A stretch of DNA of 64,000 nt from MM2 sp035460165 (lineage in GTDB: Bacteria > Pseudomonadota > Gammaproteobacteria > Burkholderiales > Methylophilaceae). The stretch is taken from assembly GCA_035460165.1 (NCBI GenBank), contig DATHWW010000015.1:1-64000 (forward strand), written 5' to 3'. The notes under the pieces are model-generated. The model searched no databases. It worked only from the letters and a program-made list of their open reading frames with translations, and was not told the DNA's origin. Made by a program: the position numbers and the translations under genes. Numbering within the stretch: position 1 is the first letter of the stretch; each line of letters starts with the position of its first letter. Positions 1 through 9,262 of this stretch are shown here, piece by piece.

Positions 1-2
1 GC

Positions 3-215
3 GCGATCCGCCGCTACCTGAATGATCCGGCCAACACCAAGGAATTCGACCCGCGCAAGTTCCTCGTCGCCTCGACCAAGGCGATGGCGGACATCTGCCA
101 GGCGCGCTTCGAAGCCTTCGGCTCCGCCGGCCAGGCGAGCAGGATCAAGGCGCTGGCCTGCGACAAGATGGCCGAGCGCTACAAGAAGGGCGAGCTGGCA
201 CAAGTCGTCCGCTAA
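3..215 (+). CDS. fba: Class II fructose-bisphosphate aldolase, C-terminal fragment
   Basis: The window opens inside this gene; 70 codons and the TAA stop are visible, so the start is off the left edge. The tail (AIRRYLNDPANTKEFDPRK, then a helix with ICQARFEAFG and ending in a Lys-rich stretch before QVVR) matches the end of CbbA-type class II aldolases. This metal-dependent enzyme interconverts fructose-1,6-bisphosphate with dihydroxyacetone phosphate and glyceraldehyde-3-phosphate, and serves the Calvin cycle and gluconeogenesis. Phosphoribulokinase follows 87 bases later on the same strand, supporting a CO2-fixation context. The active-site metal ligands lie outside the window and cannot be checked. 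Confidence 0.8.
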   Translation, partial: AIRRYLNDPANTKEFDPRKFLVASTKAMADICQARFEAFGSAGQASRIKALACDKMAERYKKGELAQVVR

Positions 216-302
216 ACCCACACCTCGGCAAACCGAGCTCAGATTTTAATGCAGCAGGCATCGCGGCGGCCACGCCCGTGCCCAGTCAACTGGAGGTGAA
301 TG

Positions 303-1244
303 ATGTCCAAGAAGCACCCTGTAATTGCAGTGACCGGCTCGTCCGGCGCCGGAACGTCCACGGTCAAACGCGCGTTCGAGCACATATTCCGGCGCGAAAA
401 CATCGCGCCGGTGGTGATCGAAGGCGACAGTTTTCACGCCTACAACCGACAGGAATTCCGCGAGGAAGTGAAAAAGGCCGAGGCTGATGGAAACTCCTCA
501 TTCAGCCACTTCGGGCCTGAAGCCAACCACTTCGACAAGCTGGAAGCGCTCTTCCGTACCTACGGCAAGGAAGGCTCCGGCCAGCGACGCTTCTATCTGC
601 ATAACTGCATCGAGGCAGCCGAGAAAAGCAAATTGATGGGGGCCAAGTTCAAGACGGGCGAATTCACGCCGTGGGAAGATATTCCGGCCAATACCGACCT
701 ATTGTTTTATGAAGGCCTGCACGGCCTGGTAAAAACCGACCAGGTATCGCTGCCGCAGCACGTGGATCTGGGCATAGGCGTGGTGCCGGTGGTCAACCTG
801 GAATGGATCCAGAAAATCCATAGAGACAATGCTGAGCGCGGCTATCCGGCCGAAGCGACGGTGGATACCATCGTGCGCCGTATGCGCGATTACGTGAACT
901 ACATCACGCCACAGTTCTCGCACACGCACATCAACTTCCAGCGCGTGGCGACAGTAGACACCTCAAATCCATTCATCTCACGCGACATTCCCACGCTGGA
1001 CGAAAGCTTTGTCATCATCCGCTTCCGCGATCCCGGCATGGCGGATTTCCCTTATCTGCTGACCATGATCCAGGGAGCTTTCATGTCGCGCCCGAATACC
1101 ATCGTAGTGCCGGGTGGCAAGATGGGGCTGGCAATGGAAATCATCCTGACGCCGCTGATCCGCAACCTGATGGACAAACGCGGCGCATTTACACATGCGT
1201 ACAGCTTCCTCGCGAAGAATGTCGAGCATGCACTGCAAAATTGA
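303..1244 (+). CDS. cbbP: Phosphoribulokinase, Calvin cycle (class I)
   Basis: A 313-residue protein that phosphorylates ribulose-5-phosphate to ribulose-1,5-bisphosphate, the substrate of RubisCO. The N-terminus has the P-loop GSSGAGTSTV, followed by IEGDSFH and FSHFGPEANHF. Mid-protein motifs include LLFYEGLHGL, VVNLEWIQKIHRD and ITPQFSHTHINFQRV, and the end has VVPGGKMGLAMEIILTPL, all typical of the short bacterial form. The P-loop region resembles true Calvin-cycle enzymes more than the E. coli PrkB paralogue. Two ATGs are adjacent (300 and 303). GGAGG at 292-296 lies 6 bases from the second and only 3 from the first, so 303 was chosen. A strong terminator follows. Confidence 0.93.
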   Translation: MSKKHPVIAVTGSSGAGTSTVKRAFEHIFRRENIAPVVIEGDSFHAYNRQEFREEVKKAEADGNSSFSHFGPEANHFDKLEALFRTYGKEGSGQRRFYLHNCIEAAEKSKLMGAKFKTGEFTPWEDIPANTDLLFYEGLHGLVKTDQVSLPQHVDLGIGVVPVVNLEWIQKIHRDNAERGYPAEATVDTIVRRMRDYVNYITPQFSHTHINFQRVATVDTSNPFISRDIPTLDESFVIIRFRDPGMADFPYLLTMIQGAFMSRPNTIVVPGGKMGLAMEIILTPLIRNLMDKRGAFTHAYSFLAKNVEHALQN

Positions 1245-1249
1245 CTGCA

Positions 1250-1287
1250 CCAAAACAAAAAGCCCCGGCATGCCGGGGCTTTTTTAT
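1250..1287. terminator. Bidirectional intrinsic terminator between cbbP and csp
   Basis: AGCCCCGGCA and TGCCGGGGCT (1261-1280) form a perfect 10-bp inverted repeat. A T-run follows on the right and an A-rich run (CAAAACAAAAAG) precedes it on the left. It can therefore stop both the + strand cbbP transcript and the convergent - strand cold-shock transcript. Confidence 0.9.
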
Positions 1288-1309
1288 ACTTGCTTTTTAT
1301 TCCTGAGAA

Positions 1310-1513
1310 TTACTCGGGAACGATGTTCGCAGCTTGCTTGCCCTTGGGGCCCATAGCTTCGTCATAAGTCACGCGCTGATTTTCGCGCAGGGACTTGAAA
1401 CCGTCGGACTTGATTGCCGAGAAGTGTGCGAAAAGATCTTCACCGCCAGCGTCCGGAGTAATGAAACCGAAACCCTTAGCGTCGTTGAACCACTTAACAA
1501 TACCTGTTGCCAT
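1310..1513 (-). CDS. cspA: Cold-shock domain protein (CspA family)
   Basis: A 67-residue single cold-shock domain that binds single-stranded RNA/DNA as a chaperone. Both nucleic-acid motifs are present: KGFGFITPD (RNP1) and EDLFAHFSAI (RNP2), followed by the usual DGFKSL and end region GPKGKQAANI. The frame stays open upstream to 1561, but the start at 1513 gives the family N-terminus MATGIVKWFN and has AGGA nearby. The region 1514-1768 before the divergent DUF2339 gene is AT-rich and holds no other gene. It is long enough for the extended 5' leader typical of cold-shock mRNAs, but no cold box was confirmed. Confidence 0.95.
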   Translation of the reverse strand: MATGIVKWFNDAKGFGFITPDAGGEDLFAHFSAIKSDGFKSLRENQRVTYDEAMGPKGKQAANIVPE

Positions 1514-1768
1514 TTTGTTTTTCCTAAAATAAAAATTAATTTCGGACGGAATGTCCGGCATCTATTGAAATCAAGGGAAAATGATGAACGACTAGGTACC
1601 GCATTGACGCAACTTGAATCCTAACAGACCCGCACAGGATACTCGCAATTTCAGAAAAAGCATACCAATTTAATAATTAATTGCATTAGCTACATCTAAT
1701 CCCCTTGCCGCTTGCAGCGAAGATGCGCTTGGATTAGCCTTGCATCACCATTTGCAGGGAGCGTGCTT

Positions 1769-3430
1769 ATGTCTGATCAGCAGAATATAGAAACACGTCT
1801 GGCACTCCTGGAAGCGCGCCTTTCGCGCATCGAATCCAAACTTGCCCTGCCTAACGTTGCCTCTGCCGAGCCAACCACTATCAAACCAGCTCCTGCGGCA
1901 AAGATCGATTCGCCAGCGGTGGCGCCTCACTCGACCCAGGGCAAAGAATCCCAAAACTCATCGATCACCACCCTGCTCGGCTGGAGCGGCGCAGCGGCGC
2001 TGGTGATGGCGGCAGTTTACCTCATCCGCCTCGCATTCGATTCGGGCTGGCTGACGCCGGAACGCCAGATCGGGCTGGCGATCGTCGGCGGCCTGACACT
2101 GATAGGCACCGGGTTGGCGCTACGTCATGCGAATCGCCAGTATGCCGCTCTGCTGCCTGCCGGCGGGATCGTCACGCTGTTCCTGGCAGTTTATGGCGCA
2201 CATATGTTCTATGGACTGGTCAGCCCGCAGGTCGCAACGGCTGGCGTGATGATAGTCTCCGCGCTGTCGTTGTGGCTATGCCGCGTATTTGCCAGCGAGC
2301 TGTATGCGCTGTTTGCCGTCGCGGGTTCTTATGCCGCACCGTTTTTGATCGAAAACGTATTAGTGGACGTGACCGATCTCGCGATCTATTTTTCTGCATG
2401 GAGCCTGATTTTCAGCCTCTATGCGGTCTGGACGGGCCGGCGCCTGGTCTACCTGCTGGCGCTTTATTTCGCACTGATAGGCTTTGACGTGATACAGCGC
2501 GACTCCATGCATGAGGAATGGATAGCGGCGCTGATTTTCCAGACGCTGCAATTCGCAATTTTCGCTATTGCCGCCGCCGCATTCTCGATCCGCCGCAACG
2601 AACCGATGACCCGGGAAGTTGCCATCGCTCACTTGCCGGCGCTGCTGATTTTTTACTTTCTGCAATACGCGTTGCTTGCGGTCCATCTACCGAGCTATGC
2701 ACCGTGGATCGCCCTCGCCACCGCCGGCGTGGTCGCCCTGCTCTACTTCATCAGCCAGCATCTCATGCGCCAGCCCTTGCCCGGCGGGCATTTCCTGCTT
2801 TCGGCATATGTCGCGCTGGTGCTGTTCCATGCGGGGTATCTTGAATCGGTGCCTGACGAATGGACGCCCTGGGTAGCTTTCGTACTTGTTCCTGCCGTGG
2901 CCTGGTTCAGCGCTGCCCGCACCTCGGGCCAGGGCGTAGGCTGGCCGGTATGGCTGGGGGTGGGCATCATCGCCGCGGTCAATTACATGCGCATCGTTTC
3001 GGACGTAAGCACGTCGGAGGTCCCCGCTGGCGACGCGCTTCCCATCCTGTATGCGCTTGAGTGCTACGCCGCCTACTGGTTTGTGCAGCGGCGACGCACG
3101 CTGCCGAATCTCTATATCCCCTTGCTGTATGCTGGGCACATCTGCGCGATGGCGGCCGCGGTTCATCTGTTCGATGATCGCCTTTCCACGTCGCTGGCCT
3201 GGGGCATACTCGCCACCGGCTGCCTGGGGATTGCCATCCATCGCCGCGACCGCATCCTCGGACAATCCTCGTTATTGATATTCGCGGCATCGGCAGGCAA
3301 GGTATTGATATACGACTTGCACCAGTCCGCACCATTGATACGCATCGGCATCCTGCTGGTGCTTGGGTTTTCGCTCTACGCCGGTGGCTGGTTGTATCAA
3401 CGCATGCTTTCCGCTCGCGAAGAGAGTTAG
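1769..3430 (+). CDS. DUF2339 multi-spanning membrane protein
   Basis: A 553-residue protein of unknown function. Residues 1-30 form a short coiled coil (ETRLALLEARLSRIESKLAL), followed by a Pro/Ala/Ser-rich linker to about residue 60. The rest is some fifteen or more hydrophobic helices, the first being LLGWSGAAALVMAAVYLIRL. This coiled-coil, linker and polytopic layout is that of the DUF2339 family; many members are longer. The frame could start at 1712, but ATG 1769 has AGGGAG 7-8 bases upstream and begins directly with the coiled coil. It stands alone on its strand, divergent from csp. No function is proposed. Confidence 0.8.
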   Translation: MSDQQNIETRLALLEARLSRIESKLALPNVASAEPTTIKPAPAAKIDSPAVAPHSTQGKESQNSSITTLLGWSGAAALVMAAVYLIRLAFDSGWLTPERQIGLAIVGGLTLIGTGLALRHANRQYAALLPAGGIVTLFLAVYGAHMFYGLVSPQVATAGVMIVSALSLWLCRVFASELYALFAVAGSYAAPFLIENVLVDVTDLAIYFSAWSLIFSLYAVWTGRRLVYLLALYFALIGFDVIQRDSMHEEWIAALIFQTLQFAIFAIAAAAFSIRRNEPMTREVAIAHLPALLIFYFLQYALLAVHLPSYAPWIALATAGVVALLYFISQHLMRQPLPGGHFLLSAYVALVLFHAGYLESVPDEWTPWVAFVLVPAVAWFSAARTSGQGVGWPVWLGVGIIAAVNYMRIVSDVSTSEVPAGDALPILYALECYAAYWFVQRRRTLPNLYIPLLYAGHICAMAAAVHLFDDRLSTSLAWGILATGCLGIAIHRRDRILGQSSLLIFAASAGKVLIYDLHQSAPLIRIGILLVLGFSLYAGGWLYQRMLSAREES

Positions 3431-3594
3431 GATTTCACAGGAACGTCGAACCGGTACTACTGTCCGTGGAGGTATTGGGAAATGACCGCTTCCAGTAAAA
3501 TTGGGCTTTAAAATTGGCGTAATAGTTGCTACCCATAATGGCATAACAATCCGGCAGCCTTCGCCTTCAATCTTGATTACTCAGGAATGCCATC

Positions 3595-6090
3595 TTGAAC
3601 TCGAAACCGTTTACCCTTAGCAAGACATCGCAAGCTTTCACGACACTGCCGCCGTTGAGTATGGACGGCAAGAGCATCGTCGAGGATTTCCGGCGCTATT
3701 TCACCCGCACCCTCGGCCGCAGCGAAATCGACGAAGCGGCGTACCACGTCTATACATCCTTCGCGATGGCCTGGCGCGATCGCATCGTCGAGCGCTGGAA
3801 AAAAACACAAGCCTCCTACGATGCCGAGGACAGCAAGCGCACGTATTACATGTCGCTGGAATTCCTCATGGGCCGCGCGCTAAGCAATGCGATGCTGAAC
3901 CTCGAAGAAACGTCCTCCACCACCGACGCCCTTAAAAAGATGGGGCTGGTATTGGAGGAAATCGCCGAGCAGGAGCATGACGCCGGGCTCGGCAATGGCG
4001 GCCTCGGACGCCTGGCCGCCTGCTTCCTCGACAGCTGCGCTACGCTGCAATTGCCGGTGATGGGCTACGGCCTCCGCTACGAATACGGCATGTTCCGCCA
4101 GAAAATCGAAAACGGCTACCAGATGGAGGAACCCGACCACTGGCTGCGTATCGGCAATCCATGGGAAATCGAACGCCAGGAATTCGCCGTCCGGGTCAAA
4201 TTCGGCGGCTATACCGAGCAATATACGGACGACCAGGGCAATACCCGTATCCGCTGGGTGCAGTCCCATGATGTGCTTGCTGTGCCCTACGACATGCCGA
4301 TTCCCGGCTATCGCAACGGCACGGTCAATACCCTGCGTCTGTGGAAATCGACCGCAACCGATGAATTCGACCTCGATGAGTTCAACGCCGGCAGCTATGC
4401 CGAGGCCGTGGGCGAGAAGAACGATGCCGAGCACATCACGATGGTGCTCTATCCCAACGACGCCAGCGAGAACGGCAAGGAGTTGCGCCTGCGCCAGCAA
4501 TATCTCCTCGCGTCGGCCAGCTTGCAGGACGTGCTGCGTAATTGGGTCGCACAGCACGGCAACGACTTCTCCCGCTTCGCCGGGAAAAACTGCTTTCAAT
4601 TGAACGACACGCACCCGACCTGCGCGGTGCCGGAATTGATGCGACTATTGATGGATGAGCACGGTCTGGATTGGGACGCCGCCTGGGCGATCACCTCGCG
4701 CACCGTGGCCTACACCAACCACACCCTGCTGCCGGAAGCGCTAGAGCGCTGGTCGGTCAACATGTTCGGCCGACTGCTGCCGCGCTTGCTCGATATCGTA
4801 TACGAAATCAACGCGCGCTTTCTCGCCGAAGTATCGCTGCGCTGGCCGGGCGACAGCGAGCGTCAGCAACGCATGTCCATCATTGAGGAAGGCCCGGAAA
4901 AACAAGTGCGCATGGCCTACTTGGCGGTTGTCGCCAGCATGTCCGTCAATGGTGTGGCCGAGCTGCACTCACGCCTGCTGCAACAGCACCTGTTCCATGA
5001 TTTCTACGAATTGTGGCCGAGCAGGTTCAACAACAAGACCAACGGCGTCACGCCGCGCCGCTGGATAGCATCAAGCAATCCGGAGCTGAGCAAGCTGATC
5101 ACCTCCGTTATCGGCCCGGGTTGGATCACCGACATGCCGCAACTGCGCAAGCTGGCACCCCATGCCGACAACGCCAAATTCCGCGCCAAGTGGCGCGCCG
5201 TCAAGCTGGCCAACAAGATACGCCTGGCCGAACTGGTGCAAAAGGACTGCGGCGTCACTTTCGACGTGAATGCGATTTTCGACGTGCAGGTGAAACGCAT
5301 ACACGAGTACAAACGACAATTGCTGAATGTGCTGCATGTCATCCATCTCTATGACAAGCTGAAGCGCGGCGAGCACGAAGGCATCACGCCGCGCTGCGTG
5401 CTCATTGGCGGCAAAGCGGCCCCCGGCTACCAGATGGCAAAGCGCATCATCAAACTGATCAATGCGGTGGCCATGGTCATCAACGACGATCCGAGCACCG
5501 GCGGACTGCTGAAGCTGGTCTTCCTGCCCGACTACCGGGTATCGGCGATGGAAATCATCTGCCCGGGCGCCGATCTTTCCGAACAGATTTCAACGGCCGG
5601 GAAAGAGGCTTCCGGCACCGGCAACATGAAATTCATGATGAACGGCGCGATGACCATAGGCACGCTGGATGGCGCCAACATCGAAATCATGGAAGAGGTC
5701 GGCAGCGAGAACTTCTTCCTGTTCGGCCTCAATGCAGAAGAAGTCGAGGCGATCCGCGGACACTACAATCCGGATGCCATCATTGCGCAGGACGACGACC
5801 TGGCGCGCGTGATGCACCTGCTGGAATGCGGCCATTTCAATCTGTTCGAACCGGGCATCTTCGACCCCATCATCCAGTCGATACGCAACCCGCACGACCC
5901 ATGGCTGACCGCCGCCGATTTCCGCAGCTATATCGACGCCCAGCATAGCGCCGCCAGCGCCTATCTGGACCAGGATCACTGGACACGCATGAGCATCCTC
6001 AATACAGCCGCCAGCGGGAAGTTTTCCAGTGACCGTACCATCTCTGATTACAACCGGGATATCTGGCATTTGCCTCGTATAGTGCAGTAG
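3595..6090 (+). CDS. glgP: Glycogen/starch/alpha-glucan phosphorylase
   Basis: An 831-residue family-35 glycosyltransferase that releases glucose-1-phosphate from glycogen or maltodextrin using pyridoxal phosphate. Diagnostic segments are LGNGGLGRLAACFLDSCATL near the N-terminus, YTNHTLLPEALERW and NGVTPRRW mid-protein, KRIHEYKRQLLN, and the PLP-lysine signature region EASGTGNMKFMMNGAMTIGTLDGAN. Length is normal. The start is read as TTG at 3595 because AGGA (3583-3586) lies 8 bases upstream and the N-terminal extension is modest; the next ATG (3661) would drop 22 residues. There is no glycogen operon around it, so it appears to be a free-standing gene. Confidence 0.95.
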   Translation: MNSKPFTLSKTSQAFTTLPPLSMDGKSIVEDFRRYFTRTLGRSEIDEAAYHVYTSFAMAWRDRIVERWKKTQASYDAEDSKRTYYMSLEFLMGRALSNAMLNLEETSSTTDALKKMGLVLEEIAEQEHDAGLGNGGLGRLAACFLDSCATLQLPVMGYGLRYEYGMFRQKIENGYQMEEPDHWLRIGNPWEIERQEFAVRVKFGGYTEQYTDDQGNTRIRWVQSHDVLAVPYDMPIPGYRNGTVNTLRLWKSTATDEFDLDEFNAGSYAEAVGEKNDAEHITMVLYPNDASENGKELRLRQQYLLASASLQDVLRNWVAQHGNDFSRFAGKNCFQLNDTHPTCAVPELMRLLMDEHGLDWDAAWAITSRTVAYTNHTLLPEALERWSVNMFGRLLPRLLDIVYEINARFLAEVSLRWPGDSERQQRMSIIEEGPEKQVRMAYLAVVASMSVNGVAELHSRLLQQHLFHDFYELWPSRFNNKTNGVTPRRWIASSNPELSKLITSVIGPGWITDMPQLRKLAPHADNAKFRAKWRAVKLANKIRLAELVQKDCGVTFDVNAIFDVQVKRIHEYKRQLLNVLHVIHLYDKLKRGEHEGITPRCVLIGGKAAPGYQMAKRIIKLINAVAMVINDDPSTGGLLKLVFLPDYRVSAMEIICPGADLSEQISTAGKEASGTGNMKFMMNGAMTIGTLDGANIEIMEEVGSENFFLFGLNAEEVEAIRGHYNPDAIIAQDDDLARVMHLLECGHFNLFEPGIFDPIIQSIRNPHDPWLTAADFRSYIDAQHSAASAYLDQDHWTRMSILNTAASGKFSSDRTISDYNRDIWHLPRIVQ

Positions 6091-6412
6091 CGAGTTCATT
6101 CGTCACTCGCGCCTGCCCGGGAAAGATCTCGGGCAGGAGCGCCCCGCGACTACGGGTTATTTTCCCGCTCCTATCCTTGCTTCTGGTGCATCCACGCACC
6201 GACATGGGGCAACTATCTTGAGCAGAAATCAAAGTCGTTCCGAACATCTACCCATAAAATTTCCATCTCGCTCTGGAATCCCGGCTTAAGCCGCTAGCAA
6301 GCCGATGCATTGTCATATTTCCGTCATTTAGCTTTGCAATGATAGGCACATCAAGTTGGCATTTTTATTGCGTCTTCCAGTACGAAGTGCTTAACAGGAA
6401 AAGGATGAAATC
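6091..6412. other. Intergenic region after glgP with one hairpin
   Basis: There is no convincing gene in these 322 bases. CCTGCCCG (6112-6119) and CGGGCAGG (6130-6137) form a perfect 8-bp hairpin 22 bases after the glgP stop. It lacks a clear T-run, so it is only a possible terminator or 3'-end stabiliser. The right half is AT-rich and should carry the promoter for the small gene at 6413. Confidence 0.4.
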
Positions 6413-6598
6413 ATGGAACTGGATATCGTGAAATCCCTGGCGAACTTTCTTGAAGCAATTCCCTATCAGGTCGCGACCTGGGACAAGAAAGTAGTCGATC
6501 ATCTTGTCGCGCACCCGGAAAAAATGAAGGATTTCCACAGCGGCTCGATAACGATGAAGTGGAAGATTTATTCGTCGATCAAGTACCAGCCCCACTAA
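6413..6598 (+). CDS. Small hypothetical protein, 61 residues
   Basis: It begins at ATG 6413 with AAGGA about 7 bases upstream. The sequence (start MELDIVKSLANFLEAIPYQV, end YSSIKYQPH) predicts one amphipathic N-terminal helix and a mixed C-terminal part. It has no signal peptide, membrane helix or recognised motif. Support comes from the good ribosome site, an intergenic region of its own and plausible amino-acid composition. Function is unknown and I do not recognise a family. Confidence 0.5.
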   Translation: MELDIVKSLANFLEAIPYQVATWDKKVVDHLVAHPEKMKDFHSGSITMKWKIYSSIKYQPH

Positions 6599-6682
6599 TT
6601 TTCGGCGTCTAACGCATGGCGGCGCTATTGCCAGGCTGCCGACGGACTTTTTAGACGGGTTAACCGAAAAGTAGCCGGAATC

Positions 6683-6716
6683 GAAGCACCTTGCCGAATC
6701 CGGACATCGGTGCTTC
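6683..6716 (-). terminator. Hairpin downstream of cheB
   Basis: GAAGCACC (6683-6690) and GGTGCTTC (6709-6716) are perfect 8-bp arms around an 18-base loop, 24 bases beyond the cheB stop. On the - strand it is followed by a short T-containing stretch (CTACTTTTC), so it may end the long chemosensory transcript. The U-tract is weak. Confidence 0.4.
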
Positions 6717-6739
6717 CTCCTCAATCGCGGCGTCCGCCG

Positions 6740-7813
6740 CTAGCGCCCGGCACCATAAGTGACAATTTCGTGCGCGACGCTATCCAGCGCCACATTCCTG
6801 TCCACCGCGCCCAGCTTCACCGCCTCCTTAGGCATGCCGTAGACCACACAGCTCGCTTCATCCTGCGCCAGCGTCTTGGCGCCCATGTCGTGCATTTCCT
6901 TCATGCCCTTGGCGCCGTCGTCGCCCATGCCGGTCATGATGATGCCCAGCGCGTTCTTGCCGGCGCACTTGGCGACGGAGCGGAACAACACGTCGACCGA
7001 GGGACGGTGTCGGCTCACCGGCGGGCCGTCGACGATTTCGACATGGTATTGCGCGCCGCTGCGCTTGATGAGCATGTGTTTACCGCCCGGCGCCACGAGG
7101 GCGCGTCCGAGTATGACGCGGTCGCCGGTCTTGGCTTCGCGTACCTCGATTTGGCACAGGCTATTCAAACGCTCGGCGAAGGCGCCGGTGAATTTTTCCG
7201 GCATGTGCTGCACGATGACGATACCGGGGCTGACCCGGGGCAAGGCGGTCAACACCCTTTCCAGCGCCTGCGTGCCGCCGGTGGAGGTGCCGATGGCGAC
7301 GATGCGATCCGTGGTTTCCGCCATGGCATGCGCGGCAGCGGGCAGGATGGCGTCCGCCGTCAGCTTGGCTTGGACCGGCACGGCAGGCTTGGTCGGCACC
7401 AGCCGTTGCACGTTGGCCCGGGCAGCCGCCTTGATCGCGCTGGCGAGATCATCCGATGAGTCCTTTAGAAAATCCCGCAGCCCCATCTTGGGCTTGGTGA
7501 CAATGCCGGCGGCGCCTGCAGCCAGCGCCTGCACCGTCGTTTCGGCGCCTTTTTCCGTCAGCGTGGAACAGATGACGACAGACGTGGGATGCTCGGCCAT
7601 CAGCTTCTTCAGGAAAGTGATGCCGTCCATGCGCGGCATTTCCACATCCAGCACCACGACGTCCGGCCAAGCCCGGTTCATTTTTTCGAGTGCGAAGACC
7701 GGATCCGATGCGACGCCGACGACCTCGATTTCCGGATCTTCCGCCAGGGCAGCCGTCAGTACCTGACGCACGACAGCCGAATCGTCCACAATCATGACCT
7801 TGATGCGTTTCAC
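6740..7813 (-). CDS. cheB: CheB: chemoreceptor glutamate methylesterase response regulator
   Basis: A 357-residue two-domain protein. Residues 1-125 are a receiver with the acidic pair D10/D11, phospho-acceptor D56 (VVVLDVEMPRMDG) and the K of VTKP. Residues from about 165 form the methylesterase, with catalytic Ser177 in GTSTGG, His203 in VQHMP and Asp298 in GMGDDG. It removes methyl groups from, and deamidates, chemoreceptors when phosphorylated by CheA, providing adaptation. It is the last gene of the chemosensory cluster and overlaps cheD by 4 bp (ATGA), so it is translationally coupled. Confidence 0.97.
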   Translation of the reverse strand: MKRIKVMIVDDSAVVRQVLTAALAEDPEIEVVGVASDPVFALEKMNRAWPDVVVLDVEMPRMDGITFLKKLMAEHPTSVVICSTLTEKGAETTVQALAAGAAGIVTKPKMGLRDFLKDSSDDLASAIKAAARANVQRLVPTKPAVPVQAKLTADAILPAAAHAMAETTDRIVAIGTSTGGTQALERVLTALPRVSPGIVIVQHMPEKFTGAFAERLNSLCQIEVREAKTGDRVILGRALVAPGGKHMLIKRSGAQYHVEIVDGPPVSRHRPSVDVLFRSVAKCAGKNALGIIMTGMGDDGAKGMKEMHDMGAKTLAQDEASCVVYGMPKEAVKLGAVDRNVALDSVAHEIVTYGAGR

Positions 7814-8364
7814 CCCAACCGCCGTTCTTTTCTCGCACCTGCAATTGCTTCGCTCGCATCGGAACGCACAATTTCGCGATGTTTGACCCAGACGTCTCCG
7901 TTCCAGACGTCGAAAATAATATTGCGGTGCCCGATGCCACCCAGATGCTCCGCCATGCTGACAAAACCGTGCTTCTTGACCAGCATGCGGGCAACTTCGA
8001 CGTTGCGCTGGCCGACGTGAGGATTGCTCGATTTGCGCGTTCCAGGAAACATGTTACCGCCGCCGAACAGCTTGACCTGGTATTCCCTGTGCGGGGCACC
8101 GATGGCGTCGATTTCCTTCATCAGCAAGGCCATGGCCTCGTCGGCGTAGCGGCCGTCCGGCCTCGGCCCGCCGTCGCTGCGCCGTTCACCCTCGCGGCTG
8201 GGCAGCATGTAATGGCACATGCCGCCGACCGTAAACTGCGGATGCCAGAATGTCATCGAAACACAGGAGCCCAGCACCGTTCGGATGCGGGTATCCCTGT
8301 CGCCGAAATAGCAATCGCCGGGCTGCAGGAATATTTCCAGGGGCTGAAGTGGCGTCACATTCAT
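7810..8364 (-). CDS. cheD: CheD: chemoreceptor glutamine deamidase
   Basis: A 184-residue protein that deamidates specific receptor glutamines and in some bacteria modulates the system with CheC. The nucleophile Cys34 (TVLGSCVSM) and the catalytic His51 (GGMCHYMLP) are present, together with the conserved LFGGGNMF and IGHRNI segments. It lies between cheR and cheB with 4-bp overlaps at both ends, a tightly coupled adaptation trio. No cheC or cheZ is seen in the window. Confidence 0.95.
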   Translation of the reverse strand: MNVTPLQPLEIFLQPGDCYFGDRDTRIRTVLGSCVSMTFWHPQFTVGGMCHYMLPSREGERRSDGGPRPDGRYADEAMALLMKEIDAIGAPHREYQVKLFGGGNMFPGTRKSSNPHVGQRNVEVARMLVKKHGFVSMAEHLGGIGHRNIIFDVWNGDVWVKHREIVRSDASEAIAGARKERRLG

Positions 8365-9185
8365 TTCCGGTAAACCGACGGCACCACCAGTCGATAGGCG
8401 TCGGTCACGCCGTTCAGGCTTTCCGAATGGCCGATCAGTAAATGACCGTCCGGTTTGAGCAACGGCAGCATGCGATGCACGACCTCGCGTTTTGTATTGT
8501 TGTCGAAATAAATCATCACGTTACGCAGAAATATTACATCGAACTCGCCCAGGTCCGGCAGTGCAGCGTTCAGGTTGATCTGCATGAAACGCACGCGCGT
8601 ACGCAATTCGCGGGAGATCATCATAGTGCCTGTTTGGCTGCCCGTGCCCTTCATGCAAAAGCGGGTCAGATAAGAACGCGGAATCTCCTCTGCACGCTGC
8701 ATCGGATAAATCCCGCGCCTGGCTTTTTCCAGCACCTGGGTACTGAGATCGGAAGCGACGATTTCCCAGGGGGCATCGCCCATCAAGTCGGCAAGCTGCA
8801 TCGCGATACTGTAGGGTTCTTCGCCCGAAGAACTGGCCGCGCTCCACACGCGAAACGCCCGCCCCTTGGGATGCGTCGGCAGAATGCGGTCACGCACGTA
8901 GTCGAAATGCTTGGGCTCGCGGAAAAAATGCGTTTCGTTGGTGGTCAGCAGATCGATTGCAATCTGCAGCTCCGCCTCGCTCCCCTTCTTGCTGATCAGG
9001 CTGTAGTAGTCCTTGTAGCTGGTCAAGCCGTGATGCTTGAGCCGCTTGCCCAGGCGGCCCGCGACCAGGGTTTTCTTGGCGGGCGACATGCTGATGCCGG
9101 CAATGCGGAAAATCATTTCCCGGAACTGGTTGAACTCCTGCTCGGTGATACCCGGCCCGCCGATACTTTTTTCTCTAGTCGTCAA
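8361..9185 (-). CDS. cheR: CheR: chemoreceptor glutamate methyltransferase
   Basis: A 274-residue SAM-dependent methyltransferase. The all-alpha N-terminal domain (to about residue 85) ends in LLTTNETHFFREPKHFDY, which is diagnostic of CheR. The SAM-binding Rossmann domain has FRVWSAASSSGEEPYSIAM, VASDLS and DVIFLRNVMIYFD. It adds methyl groups to MCPs, opposing CheB. It is separated by 77 bases from the stop of the PAS-GGDEF-EAL gene upstream and overlaps cheD by 4 bp. The start at 9185 gives normal family length. Confidence 0.96.
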   Translation of the reverse strand: MTTREKSIGGPGITEQEFNQFREMIFRIAGISMSPAKKTLVAGRLGKRLKHHGLTSYKDYYSLISKKGSEAELQIAIDLLTTNETHFFREPKHFDYVRDRILPTHPKGRAFRVWSAASSSGEEPYSIAMQLADLMGDAPWEIVASDLSTQVLEKARRGIYPMQRAEEIPRSYLTRFCMKGTGSQTGTMMISRELRTRVRFMQINLNAALPDLGEFDVIFLRNVMIYFDNNTKREVVHRMLPLLKPDGHLLIGHSESLNGVTDAYRLVVPSVYRK

Positions 9186-9262
9186 TCTTGCTTCCTTGTC
9201 TGGTATCGCTTACTGCTATATGTCTTGAACTGCCAAGGCCGCAACAGCGGCTCGTCGTTTCC

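Noticed and set aside
6365..6724. - strand frame of 119 codons after cheB
   Set aside because: Covers the better-supported small + strand gene and a hairpin, has no ribosome site and an unlikely Arg/Cys-rich start.
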